DNA of 16,229 bases from JASFTV01 sp050050615 (GTDB taxonomy: Bacteria; Desulfobacterota; DSM-4660; Desulfatiglandales; HGW-15), in NCBI GenBank assembly GCA_050050615.1, contig JASFTV010000043.1, positions 1-16,229 of the forward strand, given 5' to 3'. Below the pieces are notes generated by a model. The model was not told the origin of the DNA. It saw nothing but the letters and a program-made list of their open reading frames with translations, and searched no databases. Below are positions 1-8,100 of this stretch, in pieces. Numbering within the stretch: the first letter of the stretch is position 1; each line of letters begins with the position of its first letter. The translations under genes were made by a program, and so were the position numbers.

Positions 1-2949
1 GCTGAGAACCAGCAAATCGGGTTTCACAGTCAATTCGCGGCCTAGGATGGGATCTGTGGCGGTGATTACCGGATGGCCGTTTTCGACGCCCACCTCCGGT
101 TTGCGATCCCTGTCATATTGCACAAAGATGACGCCTGCCCTACGGGCTTGCGTATAGTAAGTCTCCAAGAAACCGTAAGCCATGATATCCCTGTAGAAAA
201 TATAGACGTCCGTCTCTGGGTTCTGTTCCTTAAGGAAAAGGGCGTTTTTCAAAGCAGAGACACAGCAGATCCGGCTGCAGTAATTGCGAGGTTCCTCTCT
301 GGAATCCACGCACTGGATCATGGCCACGGCGCTGAGTTTGGAAGGATCCAAACTTCCTTCAGCAAGCTTCTGTTCCAGCTCATGCTGAGTGACGATCGCC
401 TCACTTTGACCGTAGGCATAGCTTTCGGTCTTCGCCTCCGAGCCTCCGGTAGCAAGGATGGTCACACCGTGTTCCAGGGTTTCGCCGACACCATCCTCTT
501 TTTCAATGAGCGTAGAAAAATAACCGACCCGGCCCTGGGAACGCACAATATGGGCTTTCTTGTAAACCTGAATCTTCGGATGTTTTTCCACGTTAGATAT
601 GGTCATTTCAAGAAGTTCCTGAGGAGGATGCCCTTCAATGGTCCGGTGAAGTGATCTGAGATTGCCTCCCAGTTCATCAGCCTGTTCGACCAGAGCCACC
701 TGAAACCCATGGTCAGCAATAGCAAGTGCAGCGGTCATTCCGGCTATACCGCCCCCCACCACCAAGGCCCTCTGGGTGATCCTTGAAGAGGGCGTTATGA
801 TCGGCTCCATACCTTTGACTTTGCCTAAGCCCATAGCAACCACTGTTTGGATATCCCGGCTTAACTGACTCTTTTGCTCATTGCGTCCAGGGAAGGCCGG
901 GGTTCGAATGTCCACCACATCCACCAGTCGCGGATGAAGGCCGACCGCCTCCCCCAACTCCCGCAACTTCGGGGTATAGACATAGGGCATGCAGGCGGAG
1001 ATGAGTACGCGATTGGCGTTGCTGGTTTCCAATTTCTCATGGATTTCATACCAGCCTTCCTGCGTACAGACGCGGTCAATAAGGTGGACCTCGGTCACGC
1101 TTCCCTGCGTCTTCAACCAGTCTGCGACGCGGTTTAAATCAACCGCTTCAGCCAGGGAGTCTCCACAAGTGCAGATAGCTGCAAAGACTTGCGGAAGTTC
1201 CCGGGAAACATCTCGATAGGCTGTCTCGCGTCCAGGTTCCACCGCAAGGCCACCCCCCTTGGAATGGATGAGCCTGGATGCCTCCAGGGAGGCAGAGCTT
1301 GCCTGGATGACCGACTCTGAGATATCCCGTAGCCCGGAAAAGGATCCTCCCACGAAGAGGCCTTCCTGATTGGTCTTGCTCAATGAGAAACCTTGTCGTT
1401 GACAGAATCCCCAGGGATTCAACTCAACGCCGGTCATTTCTGCGAGCGCCTCGGTGCCAGAGGGCGGTCTTTGGCCGGCAGCAAGGACCACCAGATCGAA
1501 GTCCTCTTCATGCTTGGTGCCGGTTATGTCGGAGTAAGCAATTCTTAGGTCACCATCATTGCCTGCCGTTTCCACACTGTGGACCCTGTTTCTCAAAAAT
1601 CGAACACCGTGCTCGTTTTCTGCCTGATCTCGATATCGCTGAAAATCCTTACCAAATGTACGCATATCCATGTAGAAGATAGAGGTGTCTACCTGTCCGT
1701 CACTTTTCTCTTTGGCTAACAGGGCTTCTTTTATGGCAAACATGCAGCAAATAGAAGAACAGAAGTCCGCATTGGCCTGCTGATCGCGAGATCCTACACA
1801 CTGAAGCCAGGCGATTTTCTCGATCTTCTTGCCATCGCTCCGCCTTATGAGCTTCCCCTGATTGGCTCCGGTCCCGCTGATCATGCGCTCGAACTCAATG
1901 CTGGTGACCACGTTAGGTAGCTCACCGTAACGGTAAGTATTTTTGCCGGAGGCCGGGTCAAAGGAGTCAAAACCGGCCGCAAGGATCACCGCTCCCACCT
2001 CCATCTGGCGTTCTCCTGCACGTTCAATGTTCTGATATAGCTGGATCACCAGGGGGACCAGGGTGTCCGGATCAAAGGGTTTCATGAGATAGTCCGTTGC
2101 GCCGATCTTCATCGCTTCCACCGCAGTCTCCACGGTAGCGTAAGCGGTCATCATGACCACAGGGAGCTCCGGCCGCATACCCTTTGAGCGTTTGAGAACC
2201 TCCACCCCATCCATACCCGGCATCTTGATGTCCAGCAATATCAGATGGAAGGTCTCTTTGGTGATCTTGTCTAGCGCCTCTTCTCCGGATTCCGCCATAT
2301 CGACCTGAAAGCCTTCATCTTCCAGCCACTCTTTGAGTGAGTCCCGAACAACCAGTTCATCATCCACGACAAGAATGCGGAATTTCCGACGGGCTTCCAT
2401 CCCGAAGTCAATGGCGCCCGTAGGACAAATCCTTTCGCATTCGCCGCACGAGGTGCACGCGGCCATATCTACGACATAGGTGTTGGGAACATTATGGGGG
2501 ACCGGGAGATATATGGCCTTTCTCGTAATGAGCCCCGCATTGAATTCATCGGGGACCTCCACTGGGCAAACTCGGGAACATTCCCCGCAGCCGATGCATC
2601 GATCCGGATCCACAAAGGTTGGCTTTTGACGCAGCATCACTTGAAATTTCCCGGGCTCCCCCTCAAGACTGACCAATTCCGTGGAAAGGAAGATATCAAT
2701 ATTTTCGTGAAACAAGCCTTTACGCAGACAGTACTGCGACGACGTGTCGCGATCCAGAAGGGGAAGCATCTTGCACATCCCGCAGTGATCGGTGGGAAAT
2801 TGGTAATCGAGCTGTGTGAGGATGCCGCCCAGATTCGGGGCCTTGTCAATAAGGGTGACGTGGTAGCCCTGCTCTGCCAAATCAAGGGCGGAACGGATTC
2901 CACTGATTCCGGTACCCACGACCAAACTTGAGCCAATCTTCTTCTTCAT
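1..2949 (-). CDS. HdrA-type flavo-iron-sulfur protein with embedded receiver domain and tandem second HdrA half (partial, C-terminus off left edge)
   Basis: An uninterrupted frame of 983 codons runs from the ATG at 2949 to the window edge with no stop, so the C-terminus is missing. The ATG follows a GTGAGG stretch with an 8-nt spacer. Domains in order: FAD/NAD Rossmann motif GTGISG (12-17); HdrA-type Cys pair HCGMCK (C56, C59); two [4Fe-4S] ferredoxin motifs (C118/121/124/128 and C165/168/171/175); a full receiver domain (about 190-310) with acidic pair D196/D197, phospho-acceptor D240 in LLDIKMPG, T268 and K290; return to the HdrA body at MEVGAVILAAGFD, with the CVGSR...CSSICCM signature (C397, C401, C402). 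From about 585 a second HdrA-like unit follows: CTCGDS (C593, C595), SACMP (C653), a second Rossmann motif GGGIAGM (732-738) and YCSRICC (C891, C895, C896). By family it is a cytoplasmic electron-transfer flavoprotein of Hdr-like complexes. The embedded receiver suggests phospho-control, which is inference. It is the last visible gene of a probable operon and starts 67 nt after the FrhB-like gene. Confidence 0.93.
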   Translation of the reverse strand, partial: MKKKIGSSLVVGTGISGIRSALDLAEQGYHVTLIDKAPNLGGILTQLDYQFPTDHCGMCKMLPLLDRDTSSQYCLRKGLFHENIDIFLSTELVSLEGEPGKFQVMLRQKPTFVDPDRCIGCGECSRVCPVEVPDEFNAGLITRKAIYLPVPHNVPNTYVVDMAACTSCGECERICPTGAIDFGMEARRKFRILVVDDELVVRDSLKEWLEDEGFQVDMAESGEEALDKITKETFHLILLDIKMPGMDGVEVLKRSKGMRPELPVVMMTAYATVETAVEAMKIGATDYLMKPFDPDTLVPLVIQLYQNIERAGERQMEVGAVILAAGFDSFDPASGKNTYRYGELPNVVTSIEFERMISGTGANQGKLIRRSDGKKIEKIAWLQCVGSRDQQANADFCSSICCMFAIKEALLAKEKSDGQVDTSIFYMDMRTFGKDFQRYRDQAENEHGVRFLRNRVHSVETAGNDGDLRIAYSDITGTKHEEDFDLVVLAAGQRPPSGTEALAEMTGVELNPWGFCQRQGFSLSKTNQEGLFVGGSFSGLRDISESVIQASSASLEASRLIHSKGGGLAVEPGRETAYRDVSRELPQVFAAICTCGDSLAEAVDLNRVADWLKTQGSVTEVHLIDRVCTQEGWYEIHEKLETSNANRVLISACMPYVYTPKLRELGEAVGLHPRLVDVVDIRTPAFPGRNEQKSQLSRDIQTVVAMGLGKVKGMEPIITPSSRITQRALVVGGGIAGMTAALAIADHGFQVALVEQADELGGNLRSLHRTIEGHPPQELLEMTISNVEKHPKIQVYKKAHIVRSQGRVGYFSTLIEKEDGVGETLEHGVTILATGGSEAKTESYAYGQSEAIVTQHELEQKLAEGSLDPSKLSAVAMIQCVDSREEPRNYCSRICCVSALKNALFLKEQNPETDVYIFYRDIMAYGFLETYYTQARRAGVIFVQYDRDRKPEVGVENGHPVITATDPILGRELTVKPDLLVLS
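2020..2382 (-). other. Receiver (REC) domain embedded in the HdrA-type protein
   Basis: This is the sub-domain at residues 190-310 of the large HdrA-type protein. It begins with RILVVDDE, carries LLDIKMPGMDG with the phospho-acceptor Asp240, then MMTAYA (Thr268) and YLMKPFD (Lys290). All residues needed for phosphoryl transfer from a histidine kinase are therefore present. The sequence is closest in style to NtrC-family receivers, including the receiver of the REC-kinase fusion at 13767-12622. It is continuous in frame with ferredoxin motifs on one side and the HdrA flavin body on the other, so it is not a separate gene or an effect of a frameshift. Confidence 0.93.
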
Positions 2950-3016
2950 TTCTGCAACCTCACTCCCCCTCCCAAAATCTCGCCTTCACTGGGGAGAGTA
3001 GGGCGGGGATACGTTG
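2950..3016 (-). other. Short intergenic spacer with ribosome binding site
   Basis: A 67-nt gap separates the FrhB-like gene from the large HdrA-type gene. Read on the minus strand it contains a purine-rich run (GGGAGGGGGAGTGAGG) ending 8 nt before the ATG at 2949, which acts as the ribosome binding site. CTCCCC and GGGGAG blocks could pair into a weak hairpin, but there is no T-tract, so I do not call a terminator. The spacing supports co-transcription. Confidence 0.5.
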
Positions 3017-4162
3017 TTAGTCTCTACCGCCTGTAACTTCACGAAACTCCGCTTCTCGGAATACCGAAAGGGGTGGCTCCTCCTCGACACTGCGGCCTGC
3101 CTGGTAATCAAAAGCCCGCTGGGTGTAATTGGCCACAGTTCGGAAAATCTCCATGACCGGGATATTGTTCGGACAGGCGTTGGAGCACTGACCGCAGCCT
3201 ATGCAAGCGGTACTCATGTGGGCCAAGCGCGTGAGATGATAGAAAACCGTATCGCTCGGCATCTTAACAACGCCTTTTCGCCGGGCCCAGCGGAGGTACT
3301 GCGAAGGCTCGTGGTCAAAGACATCGGTTACGAAGACGCATTCCTTACAGTAACATACAGGGCAGGCGACCCTGCAGTTGTAACAATTGACACAGTTGGC
3401 CAAGTACGCAGTGAGCTTTTTTAGATCGGCAGTGGCCTGGCTTGTTTCTTCGAACATCTGATCACGATAGGCGAGACGTTCAGATATTAGGCTCTCAATG
3501 GCCTTTTTGCGGCTTTCCGGTTCCTCCGTCTCCGGCAGTCCCAGCTTGGAAAGGAGGTCTTCACCCTTGGGGGTATTCGCCTTGAGGAGCAGATGATCGT
3601 TGGGGCCCATCCCGACGAGACCGAGGAGTAGATCCGCGTTCTGTGGAATAGGATGTTCACACGCCTTGCATGCAGGCGATAGATCAAAGTCCTCCCATGT
3701 TGTTCCCTTTCCTGAAAGAACGTTCTGGTAAAACCGGATTGTGGACTCGGCGCCGTCATCTCCTGAAAAACGAGGATAATTGACATTGCTGTATGCACCA
3801 AAGCAGTCCACACCCACCAATACCACGTCATCCATCCTGCCCTGTTTTAACTTCACCAACTCGATGAATGCCCGGACCTCACAAGGCCGGAGCACCACCG
3901 CAACCGTCCCGCCTAGTGGTCTCCGGGTAAGTTTAGAAACAACTTTGGCTGCGTTGATCGGAAACACGGGTGCCAAAGGATCCGCCCCGTTGATCTTTGC
4001 AGGGTCGGTCACCAATGTCGGCATCACCACATTTTTCATGGGAAGACGCTGAGGTACCAGGAGAGCGCTCATATCCCCGTCCTGAAGCAACTTCTTGAAA
4101 AAGTGTTGCAACGTAGCCAGGAGGTTTTTTTCTTTGACTTCAATTTTTGCTGCGTTTGCCAT
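3017..4162 (-). CDS. FrhB/FdhB-family flavo-iron-sulfur subunit
   Basis: 381 aa, with ATG preceded by GGAGG at 7-nt spacing. The N-terminal two-thirds resembles the FAD-binding beta subunit of F420-reducing hydrogenase / formate dehydrogenase (FrhB/FdhB family). It includes the LRPCEVRAF motif (C94), C120 in VGVDCFG, and SPACKAC (C165, C168). A dense cysteine block follows (C257, C260, C263, C267, C270, C272, C275), then a standard [4Fe-4S] motif C320/C323/C326/C330 in CIGCGQCSNACP. In this family the protein passes electrons between a flavin and iron-sulfur clusters. In bacteria without F420 the partner may be NAD(P)H or ferredoxin, but the sequence does not settle this. Its place between the MvhD-like gene and a second HdrA-type gene suggests it is the electron input or output module of an Hdr-like complex. 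No signal peptide or membrane segment is visible, so it is probably cytoplasmic. Confidence 0.88.
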   Translation of the reverse strand: MANAAKIEVKEKNLLATLQHFFKKLLQDGDMSALLVPQRLPMKNVVMPTLVTDPAKINGADPLAPVFPINAAKVVSKLTRRPLGGTVAVVLRPCEVRAFIELVKLKQGRMDDVVLVGVDCFGAYSNVNYPRFSGDDGAESTIRFYQNVLSGKGTTWEDFDLSPACKACEHPIPQNADLLLGLVGMGPNDHLLLKANTPKGEDLLSKLGLPETEEPESRKKAIESLISERLAYRDQMFEETSQATADLKKLTAYLANCVNCYNCRVACPVCYCKECVFVTDVFDHEPSQYLRWARRKGVVKMPSDTVFYHLTRLAHMSTACIGCGQCSNACPNNIPVMEIFRTVANYTQRAFDYQAGRSVEEEPPLSVFREAEFREVTGGRD

Positions 4163-4587
4163 TGATCGCCTCCAATGAATAGCTCTTAACTAGCTGTCTA
4201 CATAGCCCAAGATCTTAACATTTGTGTCAAGCCCGCCCTGGCGCGATAGCACGAGCCCGCCAATTGTCTCTCTGCTATGAGGCCATTTGACCAGGCAAAA
4301 TATCTCGGTTAGTGCCAGGTCTGGGCCAGGGTTTTTTAAGGTGCGGGGAGAGGCCATCCTAAGCAGACGCCTCGTCGGTTTGAGGCGAAGCTTCGCTAAT
4401 CTGTTGTAACGCAAATCACTTATCTAAATCCCAATGACGACCGGGGGCCGTCGCGGTTGGTCTCTCAGATCCGCAACTCAAATTCGAAAGGGGCTCCTTT
4501 CACGCCCCCATGACATCAATATGGGCACTCGCCAATGGTTGATGGTTCATAGTCAAAGTCCTAATCCACAATCCAAAATCAGAAATC
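4163..4587 (-). other. Intergenic region between MvhD-like and FrhB-like genes
   Basis: This 425-nt stretch has no convincing gene; the frame at 4414-4190 has no recognisable motif. It contains a 6-bp hairpin (GAAAGG / CCTTTC, 4486-4501) about 90 nt downstream of the MvhD-like stop. Next to that stop (4540-4585) is a degenerate AT-rich repeat patch, reading on the minus strand as GGATTGTGGATT followed by ATGAACCATCAACCA. A TTGACA hexamer occurs at 4230-4225, but no well-spaced -10 follows. The length leaves open whether the FrhB-like gene has its own promoter or is read through from upstream. Confidence 0.45.
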
Positions 4588-5010
4588 CTATAGAACCATC
4601 TGTTCCTTCACTTTATTAGGCCCAAGTTCCTTGATCTCAGCCACCATCTCTTTGATCGTTTTGGCAAAATCAAGGCCTTCACTGGCGCCAATCCAGGTCA
4701 ACTTCACCCGCTGATCGTCAAAGCCGAACCTAGGAAGGATCTCCTTCAGTAGCTTGATCCGTCTGCGGGCTTTGTAGTTCCCGTTAATATAATGGCAATC
4801 TCCTGGATGACAGCCACTGATGAGCACAGCGTCCGCTCCCTCTAACAAAGCTTTGATCACGTATTTTGGGTCCACCATGCCGGTGCACATCATGCGAATC
4901 AATCGCACATTGGGGGGATAGGTTAGTCTGGACGTTCCCGCTAGATCCGCTGCTGTATAGGTACACCAGTTGCATACAAAGGCGATAATTGTGGGTTCGA
5001 ATCCTTCCAT
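4588..5010 (-). CDS. MvhD/FlpD-type hydrogenase iron-sulfur (electron-transfer) subunit
   Basis: 140 aa, the normal length for a stand-alone MvhD-type protein, with ATG preceded by GGAGG at good spacing. Conserved cysteines are in FVCNWCTY (C13, C16), MMCTGMV (C42) and SGCHPGDCHY (C67, C72). In this family such cysteines bind a [2Fe-2S] cluster. In methanogens MvhD links a hydrogenase to HdrA; in bacteria the homologue serves as the electron-transfer link in Flx-Hdr and related complexes. All cysteine positions are encoded as Cys, with no in-frame TGA that would indicate the selenocysteine seen in some relatives. It lies directly downstream of the HdrA-GltD gene with a 126-nt gap, so it probably docks to that protein. 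Confidence 0.94.
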   Translation of the reverse strand: MEGFEPTIIAFVCNWCTYTAADLAGTSRLTYPPNVRLIRMMCTGMVDPKYVIKALLEGADAVLISGCHPGDCHYINGNYKARRRIKLLKEILPRFGFDDQRVKLTWIGASEGLDFAKTIKEMVAEIKELGPNKVKEQMVL

Positions 5011-5136
5011 GGTTTTCCTCCATTACAACTCGGCAATTCGCCTACTACAAGTTTGTCATCTGCTTCATATCAAAGAGATCCCCATGACCCAGGGAAACCA
5101 GCAAACCGTTTTTGGACAAGAATGACATTCCATAAA

Positions 5137-8100
5137 TTATAAGCCCACCGCCGCCAGGGCATCCATGATGCCGTCGAGCTCTGCAAAAACTTGCCTCTCA
5201 TTGAAGTGTTTGACCTGTGCGGCGCCGCTTGGGCAGAAAGCTGAACAGCTGCCGCAGCCCTTGCAAAGGGCTTCATTGACCACTGAAATGCCTCTTCGCT
5301 CATCGAAGTCGATGGCTGAGTAAGCGCATAGGTTAATGCAGGTCTGACAACCCGCACATATGCTTGGGTCTATCCAGGAAATTGTGGGGGATATCTCCAC
5401 CACGCCGCGTGTCGCAAGCTCTAGGGCTTTAGCGGCGGCACCCGATGCCTGAGATACGGCATCCGGAATATCCTTGGGACCTTGACAGGCCCCGGCCAGG
5501 AACACGCCGTCCGTAGCCGTGTTTAAGGGGCCTAACTTTGGATGTTCTTCCAGGAAGAAACCGTCTGCTCCTTGATTGATGCCAAAGATGCGTCCTACTT
5601 CGATCGCATCTTTTCGGGATTGCATGGCAGCACAGAGGACAACCATGTCCACTGGCATCCTGTAACGCTTACCAATAAGGGTATCCTCGCCAATGACAAT
5701 CAGCTTGGCTTCTTCTTCTGGGGTTATGGTCTGGTCGGTAATCTCGGCAGGCTTGCCTCGTACAAAGGTGATACCCTCTTCCTGACACCTGCGGTAAAAC
5801 TCCTCATAACCTTTGCCAAAGCAGCGCATATCGATATAGTAATCGTAGATCTTTGTGTGATGTCCCACCTTGTCCTTAATGAGGTGACCGTATTTCAAGG
5901 CGTACATGCAACAGACGCGAGAGCAATATTCATGGTAGTTCTCATCCCGACTACCCACACAGTGGATAATGGCCACACTTTCAGGGGGTCTCGTGAAACC
6001 CCCGTTTTCGTCCCTCATAAGGATCTGGCCGCTAGTGGGACCGGTGGCATTGTTAAGGCGCTCAAATTCCAAACTGCTCAGGACATTGGGGAATTTGCCG
6101 TAACCAAATTGTTTCATTGGCGTGGGATCCATAAGGTCGTAACCGGTGGCCAGAATGATTGTGCCCACCTGGATTTCACGCTCTTCGGGAACCATGGAAT
6201 GGTCGATAGCGTTTGGTTGGCATGCCTCCAGACATTGGTAGCATTCCGAGCATATGCCGCATTCTAGACAGCGTATACCTTCGGATTTTGCCTCCTCTTC
6301 ACTGAATCCGAGGGCTATCTCTCTGAAATCTTTTTTTCTTTCACTGGGCTTGAGATGGCGCACAGTGATCCTGCGCATATGTTCGACGCCATCGGTGTCG
6401 GGTTTCTCATAGGACCAATCCTTCTCTCGGCCTTCTATGAGGTCTAGGCCATTCAGGTAGCGATGGATGCTCTCGGCTGCTTCCTTGCCACATTCCACCG
6501 CCTCCACCACGGATTTTGGCCCGTAAAAGAGATCACCGCCCGCAAAGAGGCCGTCCAGGGAAGTTTGCAAAGTGACCGGATCTACATCGAGACCTCCTCT
6601 ATCGTTCAATGGAATACCGACCTTTTGTGCAAAGGAAAGATCAGCGGCCTGTCCGATGGCGACGATGACCGTGTCGGCCTCCATGGGCATCAATTCGGTT
6701 TCATCATACTGGGGATTGAAGGCTCCTTTTTCGTCAAAGACCGCCGTACAGCGCTTGAATTCTACGCCCGAAACCTTCCCCTCGGTCTGGCGAAACCTTT
6801 TTGGCCCCCAACCATTCATGATGTTTACGCCTTCTTCCACAGCCTCCTCAATTTCATAGTCCCAGGCCGGCATCTCGTGGCGTCCCTCAAGACAGACCAA
6901 AGTGAGCTCCTGAGCTCCCTTTCGCAGAGCAGTCCGAGCCACATCAACGGCCACGTTACCCCCGCCGATAACGATTACCTTTTTCCCAATGCTTACGCCA
7001 TTTCCGAGCGAGACATCTCGCAACATGTCGACGCCCTTGAGCAGACCAGGCAGATTTTCTCCCTCAACATTTAGTCTACGGCTAAGATGTAAGCCGGTGG
7101 CCAGAAAGGTGGCTCCGTAACCACCCTGTTTTAGGCTATCAAGAGAGATATCCTCACCAAAGGTCACGCCCGTCCTAATCTCCACGCCCATGTCTTCAAT
7201 GACTTTGATTTCATCGGCCAAGAGATCCCTGGGCAAACGATATTCAGGGATGCCTACGGCCATCATACCTCCTGTCACAGGCAGTTTTTCGAATACGGTC
7301 ACCCCGTATCCCCGGCTGGCCAAGAAATAGGCAGCCGTTAGGCCGGCAGGGCCGGCACCGATGATGGCTACCTTCTCCTCTCTCTTTTCTTCGATTTTCG
7401 GGGTGTAGGGGCTGTCTTGGGAGAAGTCAAAATCCGCCAAGAAGCGGTGGAGATGCTGGATGGCGACTGGCTCGTCCACATCTCCTCGTGTGCATACCGA
7501 CTCACAAGGGTGGTGACAGACACGGCCGCAAACAGCCGGAAAAGGATGGGCATCTTTGAAAAGCTTGATCGCCTCGTGGTACTTGCCTTGGTTAAGCAGG
7601 GCGGTATAGCCCTGTATACTTACGTGGGCAGGGCAGGTCGCCTTGCATGGGGAAGTCCCCAGTTTATCAATAACATAGGTAATGGGCACGGCCTGGGGAA
7701 AGGATCTATATATAGCTTTCCTGTTGCCAAGTCCTTCATCCCATTCGCTCGGCCTTGTGATGGGGCAGACTGTAACGCATTCTCCACAACCTGTGCAGGC
7801 GCCTTCTATGACGTATCTTGGCCTCTGCAGGACCTTCACATTATAGTTTCCAATAAAGCCTGAAACCTCTTTCACTTCGCTGTAAGTCAAAAGCTCAATA
7901 TTTGGGCTTTGCCCTACAGAAACCATTTTCGGAGTTCCTATACAGGCGGCACAGTCCAGCGTGGGAAAGGTCTTGTCAAACTGAAGCATATGTCCCCCGA
8001 TGGTGGGCTGTCTCTCCACCAGGTAGGCCTTGTGGCCGGCTTCAGCAATGTCCAGTGCTGCCTGCATGCCCGCGATGCCGCCGCCGACCACTAGAACGTC

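Noticed and set aside
73..654. 193-codon plus-strand open frame
   Set aside because: It is the antisense of the HdrA-type protein, which shows Rossmann and CCG-type motifs in the opposite strand. The plus-strand product has no recognisable motif.
4225..4230. TTGACA as -35 of a promoter for the FrhB-like gene
   Set aside because: No acceptable -10 hexamer occurs at 16-18 nt. The nearest (TATGTA) is 20 nt away.
4190..4414. 74-codon frame in the gap between the MvhD-like and FrhB-like genes
   Set aside because: It has basic, motif-free composition and no supporting start signal, and it looks like chance.
4588..5010. Selenocysteine in the MvhD-like protein, as in some bacterial relatives
   Set aside because: The gene reads through without an in-frame TGA, and the key positions are ordinary Cys codons.
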